Shown here piece by piece: positions 35,639 through 43,423 of a stretch of 43,423 nucleotides of DNA (the stretch's first letter is position 1; each line of letters starts with the position of its first letter). The notes beneath the pieces were generated by a model, which saw nothing but the letters and a program-made list of their open reading frames with translations, did no database searches and was not told the origin of the DNA. This DNA is from CAYOWK01 sp964407665. Its GTDB lineage: Bacteria; Pseudomonadota; Alphaproteobacteria; Caulobacterales; Hyphomonadaceae. The translations under genes were made by a program, and so were the position numbers. The DNA lies in NCBI GenBank assembly GCA_964407665.1, contig CAYOWK010000035.1:1-43423 (forward strand). Reading direction: 5' to 3'.

Positions 35639-36256
35639 TCAGTTGTGAGCGTCCGGTCTTAGCGTCCCGCGCACGGCCCAATCAAGGGCGTCCTCAAGGC
35701 GGTCATTGCCCCAGAACAGCTCGCCGTCTTCAGTGACAAAGGAGGGCGACCCGAAAACGCCCAGCCCGGCGGCGGCCGTCGTCTCGTCGCGCAGCTGGTC
35801 CTTTATGGTGTCGGACAGCAGGGCTTCGAGCGTCTCGTAGGGGTCAAGGCCCGCCCGGCGCAGCGCCGCATGCAGGATTTCCTTGTCCGCTATGTCCCGG
35901 TCGTGGACGAAATTGGCCTGGTAGACGGCCTTGATGAAATTGCCCCGCTCCGCCTGTGGCAGGGCCAGCGTGATCCGGGCGGCCAGGAGACCGTTCTGCG
36001 GGAAGCGCTGGGGGCGCTTGAAGGGCAGGCCGTGCTTCTCGCAGGTCCGCTCCATGTCGCGCCACATGTACTGGCCCTTCACCGGGTAGGCGTTGAAGGG
36101 GCTGTCCTTGAGGCCCTGCTGGGCGTGAAACAGGGGCCCAAGCAGAAAGGGCCGCCACTCTATCTCCACGCCCCGTGCGGCGGCGAGCTTCTGGACCCGC
36201 ATCACGGCCGGGTAGGAGTAGGTCGAGGCGAACTCGAACCAGAACTGGAGTTTCAT
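35639..36256 (-). CDS. 2-hydroxychromene-2-carboxylate isomerase-like (DsbA-fold) protein
   Basis: A 205-residue protein of the HCCA isomerase/kappa-GST group with a DsbA-like thioredoxin fold. FWFEFASTYSYPA replaces the DsbA CxxC with the serine used to bind glutathione, and GVFGSPSFVTEDGELFWGNDRL is the C-terminal family signature. True HCCA isomerases act in naphthalene breakdown, but most family members have unknown substrates and no aromatic-degradation genes adjoin it. It is first in a minus-strand group with the acyl-CoA dehydrogenase. Confidence 0.88.
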   Translation of the reverse strand: MKLQFWFEFASTYSYPAVMRVQKLAAARGVEIEWRPFLLGPLFHAQQGLKDSPFNAYPVKGQYMWRDMERTCEKHGLPFKRPQRFPQNGLLAARITLALPQAERGNFIKAVYQANFVHDRDIADKEILHAALRRAGLDPYETLEALLSDTIKDQLRDETTAAAGLGVFGSPSFVTEDGELFWGNDRLEDALDWAVRGTLRPDAHN

Positions 36257-36471
36257 GCCGCCGCCCCTCGCGTTGGTAAACGCTTAAGCCGCCGCTGCGG
36301 AAAATGAAAGCCGCAGCGCCTTTCCGGCTCATACCGGCGAAGCCGGCATCGAGGGGCATACCGCAAACTCGCCGTAATGAAGATTTTGCGAACCAGCTTG
36401 ACGCCGGGGATGCATGGCGCAGGATCGCCCGCAAATCAGGCCGCGCAGACGGCATCCGAGGGAGAGACGCC

Positions 36472-38187
36472 ATGAAACGCACATTCGCGGCCGCGATGGC
36501 CGGCGTGGGGCTTGCCGCGCTGGTCGCCTTCGCCGGACCCGGGTTCGCCCAGCAGGTCTCCGGGCCCCAGAGTGCGCCCGCTGCTCCCGCGGCGCCGGCT
36601 GTCCGGGGGGCGGCCCCTGCGAAAGTGGCGGCTGGCGCGACCGAGGTGTTCGCGGGGATGCGCGACGGTGTGAAGCTGGCGGGCAATCTCTACCTGCCGG
36701 AAGGCAAGGGGCCTTTCCCGTGCGTCGTGCAGCGCACGCCCTATGGAAAGGATGTGATGTTCGCGAGCCCCGCGGGGACGAAGAAGTACACCGACAACGG
36801 CTACGCCTATCTGGTGCAGGACGTGCGCGGGAAGGGCCGCTCGGAGGGCTTCTACCAGGCCTTCATCAATGATGCGTTCGACGGGGCCGACACCATCGAC
36901 TGGATGGCCAAGCAGTCCTGGTGCAACGGGAAAATCGGCATAACGGGCGCCTCTGCGATGGGGTACACGTCCCTGCTGGCCGCCACGATGAACCCGGAGA
37001 ACCTCAAGGCGGCGTTCGTGATCGTCGCGCCGTCGACGCGCCTGACGGGCGCATACATTGGCGGCGCGTTCAAGCAGAAGGATTCGGGCGACTGGAGCCG
37101 GGGGCAGGGGATCGCGGAAGACGTCATCGCCAAGAGCGCCGCCAGTTATCCCGCCAGCTCCAACTGGGAACGCACCGAGATCGGCGACCAGCGCAAGTTC
37201 ATCGACATCCCTATCTACCAGTATGGCGGCTGGTACGACATTTTCAACGAGGGCAACGTCCGCAACTTCATGTACCTCCAGCATCACGGCCTGCCGGGCG
37301 CCCGTGGCAACCAGAAGCTGGAGATGGGTCCGTTCGGCCACGGGGCGCTGTCGGGCGATCTGACCTACCCCAATGGCGGCGGCCTCAACGGCAATCCGGA
37401 GGAGATGCGCTGGTGGGACTACTGGCTGAAGGGCGTCGACAACGGCATAATGGATGAGCCGCCTGTGAAGGCCTACATGATGGCTGGCGCGCGCAAGGGC
37501 AATGTCAGCCCGAAGAACCGCTGGATGAGTTTCGGCGACTGGCCACCGGCTCCGGCTGCCGTGAACTACTACCTGCACGCAGACGGCAAGCTCTCGACGA
37601 AACGGCCGGTCGCCGCGTCGTCGGCGAAGACCTACGCGTTCGATCCCAAGAACCCCGTGAAGTCGATCGGCGGCGCCAACCTGACCTTCGAGCGCGGCCC
37701 GATGGACCAGCGTCCGATCGGCAAGCGCGACGACTATCTGCGCTTCGAGACGGTGGTGCTGGACAAGGACGTGGCCATTGCCGGTCCCGTCACGATGAAG
37801 CTCTGGGCGGCCACGGATGGGCCGGATACCGACTTCATGGTCAAGCTGGTTGACGTCTATCCGGATGGCTACGAGGCCATCGTTCTCGATAGCGCCCTGC
37901 GCACCCGCTACCGCAACGGCCGGATGCCGGACCAGATCGAGATGATGACGCCGGGCGAGCCCGTAGAGCTGGAGATCGATCTCTGAGACACCGCGATCAC
38001 CTTCGAGAAGGGCCACAAGATCGCGGTCCACGTCACCTCGTCCAACAACCCGCGCCTCGACGTGAACCCCAACACAGGCGAGAATCCCGGCCCCGGCGTG
38101 AAGACCCGCGTGGCGAAGAACACGGTGTTCATGGACGCCTCGAAGGCCTCGGCCATCGAGTTGCCTGTGATTTACCTGGAAGAGTAA
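36472..38187 (+). pseudogene. CocE/NonD-family hydrolase interrupted by an in-frame TGA
   Basis: Encodes an exported alpha/beta-hydrolase of the CocE/NonD family (acyl-ester or peptide-type substrates). A signal peptide ends AGPGFA before QQVS. MRDGVKLAGNLYLP, RTPYGKD, DVRGKGRSEG and the nucleophile S161 in TGASAMG are visible. Translation stops at TGA 37984-37986 after 504 residues, but the same frame continues for 66 more codons to TAA 38185-38187 with typical family sequence (AITFEKGHKIAVHVTSSNNP, NPNTGE). Related proteins usually have tryptophan where the TGA lies (EIDLW), so a single TGG to TGA change explains it. The jelly-roll domain would lose its last strands. A base-call error or readthrough is possible. 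Confidence 0.85.
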
Positions 38188-38189
38188 AC

Positions 38190-38549
38190 TCAGCGGGTCA
38201 GGTGCGGCCAGAATACCAGGGCGCCGATCAGCGTGGCTGTGCAGGCGGCCAGGAGGACAGCGCCCGCCGCCACATCCTTGGCCGCTTTGACGGAAGCATG
38301 GAACTCCGGTTGCACCAGGTCACACAGGTGTTCGAACGCTGTGTTGATGACTTCCGCGATCCAGACCAGCGCAATGGCGAGGATGATCCAGAGCCAGTCG
38401 GCGGCCAGCAGGCCGACGGCAAAGCCGGCCCCGGCAACCGACACGGCCGCGATCAAGTGGATCCATGCGTTGTGCTGGGTTCGCATGACGAAGGCGAGGC
38501 CGTCCAGGGCGTATCCGAAGCTTCTGATGCGTGACGTCACATTGAACAC
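38190..38549 (-). CDS. dgkA: Diacylglycerol kinase-family membrane protein
   Basis: A 119-residue membrane kinase of the DgkA/undecaprenol kinase family with three hydrophobic helices. SFGYALDGLAFVMRTQHNAWIH and the catalytic region VWIAEVINTAFEHLCDLV followed by KAAKDVAAGAVLL are conserved. GTG 38549, preceded by GGAGGGAC, is chosen; the frame runs further upstream without family similarity. It ends two bases from the convergent interrupted hydrolase gene. Confidence 0.9.
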   Translation of the reverse strand: MFNVTSRIRSFGYALDGLAFVMRTQHNAWIHLIAAVSVAGAGFAVGLLAADWLWIILAIALVWIAEVINTAFEHLCDLVQPEFHASVKAAKDVAAGAVLLAACTATLIGALVFWPHLTR

Positions 38550-38632
38550 GGCCCGTCCCTCCGGAATTGTACCTGCGCAGCCAGCGCTGACTCGCCTGTG
38601 CGGGCAATCGATGGCGGGCCCAAAAAAGTGAG

Positions 38633-38657
38633 CGGCGACCTGGGGCACAGGTCGCCG
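38633..38657 (-). terminator. Intrinsic terminator of the hfa operon
   Basis: A perfect 10-bp stem (CGGCGACCTG/CAGGTCGCCG) with a 5-base loop. On the minus strand it is followed, after five bases, by six T (38627-38622). It lies about 120 bases past the hfaD stop. Confidence 0.85.
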
Positions 38658-38669
38658 CCTACTCAACGC

Positions 38670-38700
38670 TACTCTACTGGTACTCTACGCGTACTCCACG
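38670..38700. repeat. Short tandem repeat with TACTC core
   Basis: TACTC followed by three to six bases, often (A/T/C)ACGC, occurs four times in about 45 bases beginning near 38659, with spacing near 11 bases. It lies between the hfaD stop and its terminator. Function unknown. Confidence 0.45.
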
Positions 38701-38775
38701 CTGCCCCCCGCCAGGGCGAACTCTACGTGCGGGCCAGGTCGTCTGATCAGAACGTCCCAGTGATCTGTGTGAGCC

Positions 38776-40008
38776 TCAGCCGCCGTTGGTGCTGGTGGTG
38801 ATGAAGGTGGCGGTGTTGCCGATTGCGCTGGCCGATCCCATTGCAGAGGAGGCGCCAATCGCGTTCATCGTGCCGGTTGCGCTGATCGAGCCGGAGTTGG
38901 TCTGCGAGACCGTGCCCGTGACGACCGCGTCGCCGCAGCGCGAGCAGACATAGCCGGTGAAGGCGTTGCCGAGCGATGTGGCGGAGACCACAGCGTTGCC
39001 GGACGAGACGCCGGCTGTGCCGCCGCTGAACGTGGCGGACGTCGCAACACCACCCGAGTTGGCCTGCTCCAGATTGACCCGCATGTCCGAGCCGATGTTT
39101 GTCGCGAGGGTCGAGTTGCCGACGCCATACGCTGCAGCCGTGGCCGTGTAGGCCCAGCTGTCGAGCGCGACCGAGCTGTTGGCGGAGACGTTCGAGGCCG
39201 ATGTCTGCCTGCCGCGGAGGTCGGCATAGCCCCACTTGTTGTCGATGGTGGCCGAGTTGGCGGCGGCCGTTGTGGCGGCAAGCGCGTCATAGCCGGTCGC
39301 CTGGCGCAGGTTGGCGGAGGCCGCAATCGTGGAGCCGGCCGAAAGCTGGTCGTACTGCGCATCGACCGTCGACGTCTGCGAGGTCGAGCCGAGGGCGTTG
39401 CCGGTGGCGGACGCCGAGACCGAGGAAGAGCCTGTGCAGCAGGCTTCGGCGTCGCTGGCGGCCGTGACCGACTGATGGCTTTCCTGCGTCAGGCGCAGGC
39501 GGAGGTCGCCGTTCGTGGCGCCGAGCGCCGTGTTGTTGGCGGCGGCGGAGGTCGCCGTCGTCAGCTGCTGGGCGTTGCGGATCTTTGTCGTGGCGGTGGC
39601 CGAGACAGCTGTGTCGAATGCGTACTGGCCGGCCTCGACATTGAGGGCGCCGCCGCTGGTCTGGGCTTCGAGAGCGTTGGCCTGGGCGTTGGCGACCGTC
39701 GTGGCGCTCGTCGTGTTGCGGGTCTGCAGGCTCGAGGTCGAAGTGGTGCGGCCCCAGGCGCCCTGCGTCGAGGAGACGTTGAGGCCTCCGGTCATGTTGG
39801 CGGCGGTCGCAGAGTTGCTGGCGGCGAGCGCCAGGGCCTGTGCGCCACTGGGCAGATCGGTGGGGACAACCACCGTCATCGACCCGAACACGTCGCCGAA
39901 CTGGAGCTGTTCGTTGAGGGCGGAAGCGGGCGCCTGCTGCGACCAGGCGGGGCTCGCCGTCAGGGACAGGATGGCGAGAGCAGCTGCGAGAGAGGGCTTG
40001 GCGGCCAT
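38776..40008 (-). CDS. hfaD: Holdfast anchor protein HfaD
   Basis: A 410-residue exported surface protein, the third of the holdfast-anchor genes that tie the polysaccharide holdfast to the cell pole. It has a Sec signal (LSLTASPAWS before QQAP) and a long low-complexity body rich in Ala, Ser, Thr, Asn and Gly with regular beta-strand-like repeats and few charges. Two cysteine motifs stand out, EACC near the middle and CSRC toward the end. Identification rests on order after hfaA and hfaB and on composition. AAAGGA precedes ATG 40008. Confidence 0.83.
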   Translation of the reverse strand: MAAKPSLAAALAILSLTASPAWSQQAPASALNEQLQFGDVFGSMTVVVPTDLPSGAQALALAASNSATAANMTGGLNVSSTQGAWGRTTSTSSLQTRNTTSATTVANAQANALEAQTSGGALNVEAGQYAFDTAVSATATTKIRNAQQLTTATSAAANNTALGATNGDLRLRLTQESHQSVTAASDAEACCTGSSSVSASATGNALGSTSQTSTVDAQYDQLSAGSTIAASANLRQATGYDALAATTAAANSATIDNKWGYADLRGRQTSASNVSANSSVALDSWAYTATAAAYGVGNSTLATNIGSDMRVNLEQANSGGVATSATFSGGTAGVSSGNAVVSATSLGNAFTGYVCSRCGDAVVTGTVSQTNSGSISATGTMNAIGASSAMGSASAIGNTATFITTSTNGG

Positions 40009-40037
40009 GGGCCGGTATCCTTTGTAAGCGTTCGAGT

Positions 40038-41090
40038 TCAGCGGCCGGCGCCGTAGCCGGTGCGGCCGGAAGCCGGAGGTGTTTCTTCGGTGCGGCCGCG
40101 CAGGCCGGCCTTGACCGAGTCGTCGCGGCGCGAGTGCCAGGCGGAGGCTTCGTCGCGGCTGGCGCCGTCGGCGGGCGAGGTCGGCGTCAGGCGGACGTAG
40201 TTGCCGGCGTAGCTCTCGGTGCGCGGGGCGCCCTTCGGCAGCTTGGCGAGGTCCTCGCAGGCGTCCGAACCCGGCGCGCCATAGAGGTTGGCGGTCATTT
40301 CCAGGACAGCCCGTTCGATGACGGTGCGGACAGCGAGCTGGATCGGCTCCAGCGAGCGGCCGCCGCCGCCGATGTCGAAGACATTGTTGTTGGCGAAGTC
40401 GAACACGCCGACCGAGATTTCGCGGCCGATGATCTGCTTCTGGTAGGATACGACATCGACGACTTCGAGCGTGCGGGTGTCAACGAGGCGGAGGTCGAGG
40501 CCAATGTTGATGACGTAGAGCTTGCCGCCGGTGCGGCCCTTGGGATCTGCAGCGTCCAGGTCGCCGATCGAGATGTCCACGCCAACTGAACGGATGTTGG
40601 TGTTCAGCTCGGTGATGCCGCCGACGAGGTAGAAGTCGGAGCCGGGGATCGAGCCCGAGTAAATCTGGCGGAAGGCGCCGGGCTCGGAGTTCGGGACGTC
40701 GTCGCCGATCAGGCGGTTGTTGGCGTATTTCAGCTCAAGCTCGGAAACCGAGGTGTCGAAACGCTCCACGAGGCGGGCTCCGGCCTTGGAGAAGGCGGAG
40801 ATCGCCATGAGGGAGGCGCCCTGGGTGATCTTGGGGCCGCCTTCGAAGTCCTGCTTGCCGGTGTAGTCGAGCACCCGGCCCACGGCGACGCGCGGAGGGG
40901 CGATGTTCTTCACCCGGGCGTAGTCGGACATGCAGATCAGGCCGGCCGAGTAGGCGGTTGGGTTGGCCGTGACCGGCGCGTTGCCGATCGGCGTGGCGTA
41001 GAGGCCGTCCTTCGAGGCGATCGGCGTGATGCAGCCGGCCAGGGCGAGAGAGGCGAGCGACGCCAGCGTGATCTTGAGGAGGTTAGTCAT
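40038..41090 (-). CDS. hfaB: Holdfast anchor protein HfaB (CsgG-family lipoprotein)
   Basis: A 350-residue outer-membrane lipoprotein with lipobox LAGC (17-20) and a CsgG-type secretion-pore domain: VAVGRVLDYTGKQDFEGGPKITQG, FDTSVSELELKYANNRLIGD, LRLVDTRTLEVVDVVSYQKQIIGRE. In Caulobacter, HfaB is needed to stabilise and localise HfaA and HfaD. A C-terminal polar tail of about 70 residues follows the CsgG region. Its ATG overlaps the hfaA stop by eight bases. Confidence 0.93.
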   Translation of the reverse strand: MTNLLKITLASLASLALAGCITPIASKDGLYATPIGNAPVTANPTAYSAGLICMSDYARVKNIAPPRVAVGRVLDYTGKQDFEGGPKITQGASLMAISAFSKAGARLVERFDTSVSELELKYANNRLIGDDVPNSEPGAFRQIYSGSIPGSDFYLVGGITELNTNIRSVGVDISIGDLDAADPKGRTGGKLYVINIGLDLRLVDTRTLEVVDVVSYQKQIIGREISVGVFDFANNNVFDIGGGGRSLEPIQLAVRTVIERAVLEMTANLYGAPGSDACEDLAKLPKGAPRTESYAGNYVRLTPTSPADGASRDEASAWHSRRDDSVKAGLRGRTEETPPASGRTGYGAGR

Positions 41091-41577
41091 TGAGGTTCAG
41101 CCCGCCGTTCAGAACAGCTGTTTGGTTGCCGTTGTTGATCTGCGTCGTGTTGACCACGACGGTGTTGTAATTGCCGTTGGTGATGACGTTCACCTGGTTC
41201 CCGATCGCCGTGCCCCAGGCGTAGCTGCTGCTGGAGGCTGAAGCGCTGGCGCTCGCCGATGCCGAGGCCGACGAGCTGGAGGAGGAGAGGGTGGAGAGGT
41301 CCGCGCCCGACATGATGCGTCCGTCGAGGACAACCCGGTTGCCATTGGCGTCGCGGCCGTAACCCGACACCGGATCGTAGGCTGAAGTTTCCTGACCGGC
41401 CGCATACCCCCAGGGGCGTTCGAAATCGCCCGAGTAGCCCGAAGCGGGGTTTGCGGCCTGGGCGGCGGCCGGCAGCGCCAGGACAACGATCACCAGTCCG
41501 ACAATGGCCACGCCCGCAACAGCGCCGAGGGCGCTGGAAGCGATCAGGCCGGTCTTTCTGCGGCTGCCGTAGGTCAT
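41083..41577 (-). CDS. hfaA: Holdfast anchor protein HfaA (curlin-like)
   Basis: A 164-residue exported amyloid-like protein. A long hydrophobic N-terminal segment (about 10-38) ends ALPAAAQA. WGYAAG, GRIMSGADLSTLSS and an alternating Ser/Ala tract follow, then a curlin-like region AWGTAIGNQVNVITNGNYNT with N/G/Q-rich strands. HfaA forms cell-bound polymers anchoring the holdfast. ATG 41577 is chosen over far upstream starts since a sigma-54 promoter lies just before it. It is first in hfaA-hfaB-hfaD. Confidence 0.9.
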   Translation of the reverse strand: MTYGSRRKTGLIASSALGAVAGVAIVGLVIVVLALPAAAQAANPASGYSGDFERPWGYAAGQETSAYDPVSGYGRDANGNRVVLDGRIMSGADLSTLSSSSSSASASASASASASSSSYAWGTAIGNQVNVITNGNYNTVVVNTTQINNGNQTAVLNGGLNLND

Positions 41578-41930
41578 GGGGTCCAGACTCCCGCTGGTTG
41601 AATTCCCACTGGGGGCTGCAACCGCCGTGCCATGCTGCAAACGGCCGTTGGGGAGGGGGCAGGGGCAGTTTCGCCCGTCGAGCGAGTTCATTGCGGGCCT
41701 GTATCGGCCTCGGCGGACGAAAACGGGCGAGCCGCTTGGCCGGAAACGGCACAAACCCGCCTGGCGAGGCTGCCGACAGCCGCCGCGAGGCCCGGAATCA
41801 CTCGCGAGAGGCCAGCGCGGCCTTGCAAACTGCGGCGTCCTGCCGCACTCTGTGACCATATCGCCACACAGATGGCGGGGGAAACGCTGGCGTGCGCGCC
41901 AAATCAATCGGACTGGGCGAGGAGAGATCT
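41578..41930. other. Divergent region between hfaA and the CBS-domain gene
   Basis: A 353-base gap. Besides the sigma-54 promoter I see no confident sigma-70 promoter for the CBS gene and no clear enhancer palindromes. Open frames crossing it have no signs of coding. Confidence 0.5.
41617..41632 (-). promoter_or_regulatory. Sigma-54 promoter of the hfa operon
   Basis: On the minus strand TGGCACGGCGGTTGCA matches the sigma-54 (RpoN) -24/-12 consensus TGGCAC-N5-TTGCA completely, with the invariant GG (41631-41630) and GC (41619-41618) exactly ten bases apart. Initiation would fall near 41606, leaving about 29 bases before ATG 41577. Such promoters need an ATP-driven enhancer-binding activator. 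Confidence 0.75.
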
Positions 41931-42359
41931 ATGATTCTGGACACGATCCTGCGGGAGAAGGGCAGGGAGGTCTATTCCGTTGCGGAATCGGCGACGCTGA
42001 AGGAGGCGGCCGAGCTCCTGGACGTCCGCCGCGTGGGCGCAATGGTCATCCTGAACGAGGCGGGACACCTGATCGGTGTGATTTCCGAGCGGGATATCGT
42101 ACGCAAGGTGGCGCGTTCGGGCGCAGCTGCGCTGAAATCCACGGTTGCAGACGCGATGACCCGGCAGGTCGTCACAGCGCGCCCGTCCGATACGATCGAG
42201 CAGGCGCTGGACCGGATGACCGACCGGCGAATCCGACATCTGCCCGTCGTGGACGGCAATGTCCTGCTCGGCGTTGTCTCGATCGGAGACCTGGTGGCTC
42301 GCCGGCTGGCGGAGGCGACTGCGGAAGTCGCGGCGATCCGTTCGTATATTCAGCCCTGA
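41931..42359 (+). CDS. Protein with two CBS domains
   Basis: A 142-residue protein consisting of a CBS-domain pair (about 7-62 and 72-130). The blocks VGAMVILNEAGHLIGVISERDIVRK and IRHLPVVDGNVLLGVVSIGDLV are typical of adenine-nucleotide-binding CBS pairs. It has no attached catalytic domain. Such stand-alone modules are common in Alphaproteobacteria and may sense AMP/ATP/NAD(H). ATG 41931 follows GAGGAGAG. The next feature is the rRNA leader. Confidence 0.9.
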   Translation: MILDTILREKGREVYSVAESATLKEAAELLDVRRVGAMVILNEAGHLIGVISERDIVRKVARSGAAALKSTVADAMTRQVVTARPSDTIEQALDRMTDRRIRHLPVVDGNVLLGVVSIGDLVARRLAEATAEVAAIRSYIQP

Positions 42360-42619
42360 ATCCGGGCTTTAACCGACAGTGTCCAACTTGTCGCAGGTCC
42401 GCCTGAGCAATCGGGCTGGACTCTCCAGGCTGGCCTCCATAAAGACCCGCCTCCCGACGGAACGGCCACGAGCGGCTGGGTCTGGCGGGGATGTTTCTCA
42501 AGTGCATATTCTCTCTACGCGGGTTAGGCGCCCCGCGGCCTTCGGGTCGCAAAGGCGTTGGTTCGTTGTGCAGGGTGGTTTGGAAAGACAAGTTTTTCGC
42601 CTTCGGGCAGAAAACGGAC

Positions 42620-42648
42620 TTGCCAGAGAAAACCGCCGGGCATATACG
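42620..42648 (+). promoter_or_regulatory. Candidate rRNA promoter, upstream copy
   Basis: TTGCCA (42620-42625) and TATACG (42643-42648) with a 17-base spacer. Confidence 0.5.
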
Positions 42649-42765
42649 GAACCTTCCTGCCGATTGCAGCCGCTGCTTCGCGGGCCAGTTAAATGGCTCG
42701 TAGGCGCTTTGTTCGGTCGATTTCATGGGTCCTGAAGGGCCGCTGAAAAAGACGAAAAAAGGTGG

Positions 42766-42794
42766 TTGACGGCAGGTTGGAAGCGGCATACATC
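42766..42794 (+). promoter_or_regulatory. Candidate rRNA promoter, downstream copy
   Basis: TTGACG (42766-42771) and TACATC (42789-42794) with a 17-base spacer, preceded by A-rich GAAAAAGACGAAAAAAGG that resembles an UP element. Initiation would be near 42801, giving a leader of about 310 bases before 16S. Confidence 0.55.
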
Positions 42795-42876
42795 GCCGCC
42801 TCTCGCGAACGGAGCCGGACCTGAGGGTCTGGAAACGAAAAAGCGGCGGACCTAACAGTCGGTCGCAATGAGAAGA

Positions 42877-42900
42877 TGTTTGACATTGTGAATGGAAGAG
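42877..42900 (+). promoter_or_regulatory. boxA-like antitermination segment in the rRNA leader
   Basis: TGTTTGACATTGTGAATGGA followed by AGAGAAACGCGG matches the conserved leader block that precedes 16S in many Alphaproteobacteria and is thought to recruit Nus factors. Recognition is by memory of the family pattern. Confidence 0.5.
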
Positions 42901-43108
42901 AAACGCGGGCGGCGGCGTCGCTAGCAGATGAACCAGACTTGTTCTGGACATCAAGCAACGACACGACGGTTTGCGTTTTTCAGGAAAGCCAGTTCATACG
43001 ACCTGGCCGAGCAATCGGCCGGATTTAGTGAACGGGCTTCCCGTCAAAATATGCAAACGCTTTACAGCAACTTCCCTATTCCAAGGGAGGTACGTCGGAG
43101 TCTTACCT

Positions 43109-43423
<315 letters not shown>

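Larger units (their letters stand above)
42360..43108 (+). other. Upstream and leader region of the rRNA operon
   Basis: A 749-base stretch without a convincing gene. It contains two candidate promoters (42620-42648 and 42766-42794), UUCG-type hairpins (GCGGCC-TTCG-GGTCGC near 42537-42552; GTTTTTCGCC-TTCG-GGCAGAAAAC near 42590-42615), a 7-bp stem CCGGACC/GGTCTGG after the second promoter, and a boxA-like segment. It is visibly AT-richer than the CBS gene. A 70-codon frame at 42491-42703 overlaps the hairpins and the first promoter and is probably not translated. Confidence 0.6.

Noticed and set aside
37984..37986. TGA as a selenocysteine codon
   Set aside because: No stem-loop of the bacterial type is apparent directly downstream, the family uses Trp here, and the site is not catalytic.
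42491..42703. A 70-codon frame in the rRNA leader
   Set aside because: It overlaps hairpins and a promoter candidate, has no ribosome site and no recognisable protein pattern.

Overview
The window is high-GC alphaproteobacterial DNA. A stalked or budding relative of Caulobacterales, most likely Hyphomonadaceae, is suggested by three things: the partial 16S rRNA gene at the right edge, the holdfast-anchor operon hfaA-hfaB-hfaD, and split glycine decarboxylase genes. The family-level placement is inference; no database search was possible.

Layout. (1) 1-6210, minus strand: a glycine cleavage operon gcvT-gcvH-(paiB-like)-gcvPA-(DUF4145-like)-gcvPB, led by a tandem glycine riboswitch and ended by a cluster of hairpins. 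Two genes not normally part of the pathway sit inside it; the DUF4145-like one is clearly AT-richer than its neighbours. (2) 6211-9016: panD, a YCII-domain gene, a SIMPL-domain gene, tRNA-Ile2(CAU) and a DUF6624-type gene. (3) 9088-25414: a pectin/oligogalacturonide utilisation locus with an MhpD-like hydratase, PL1 pectate lyase, LacI-type regulator, RpiB-type uronate isomerase, kduD, kdgK, type-B carboxylesterase, TRAP transporter dctPQM, acyl esterase, TonB-dependent receptor, 6-phosphogluconolactonase-like protein and KDPG aldolase. (4) 25452-31443: the pyruvate dehydrogenase operon pdhA-pdhB-pdhC-lpdA, interrupted by two small exported-protein genes. (5) 31669-38187: an accessory stretch with an SDR, an unidentified exported protein, an acyl-CoA dehydrogenase, an HCCA-isomerase-like gene and a CocE/NonD hydrolase broken by an in-frame TGA. 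(6) 38190-41577: dgkA and hfaABD, the latter behind an excellent sigma-54 promoter match. (7) 41931-43423: a two-CBS-domain protein, a 749-bp rRNA leader with two candidate promoters and a boxA-like site, and the first ~315 nt of 16S rRNA.

How it works together. Region 3 can be read as one route. Polymer is cut at the surface by PL1 and the esterases, imported by the TonB receptor and the TRAP system, and unsaturated uronate is converted by the RpiB-type isomerase, KduD, KdgK and Eda to pyruvate and glyceraldehyde-3-phosphate. Pyruvate dehydrogenase is encoded immediately downstream. Four copies of the palindromic motif TGACACCGGT(G/T)(T/A)C(A/C) lie in front of the hydratase/pectate-lyase divergon, the isomerase operon, the TRAP operon and the TonB receptor. 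They are best explained as operators for the LacI-type regulator encoded in the middle. This inferred four-site regulon is the strongest system-level signal in the window. The sigma-54 promoter of hfa, the foreign-looking gene inside the gcv operon and the TGA-interrupted hydrolase are the next best observations.
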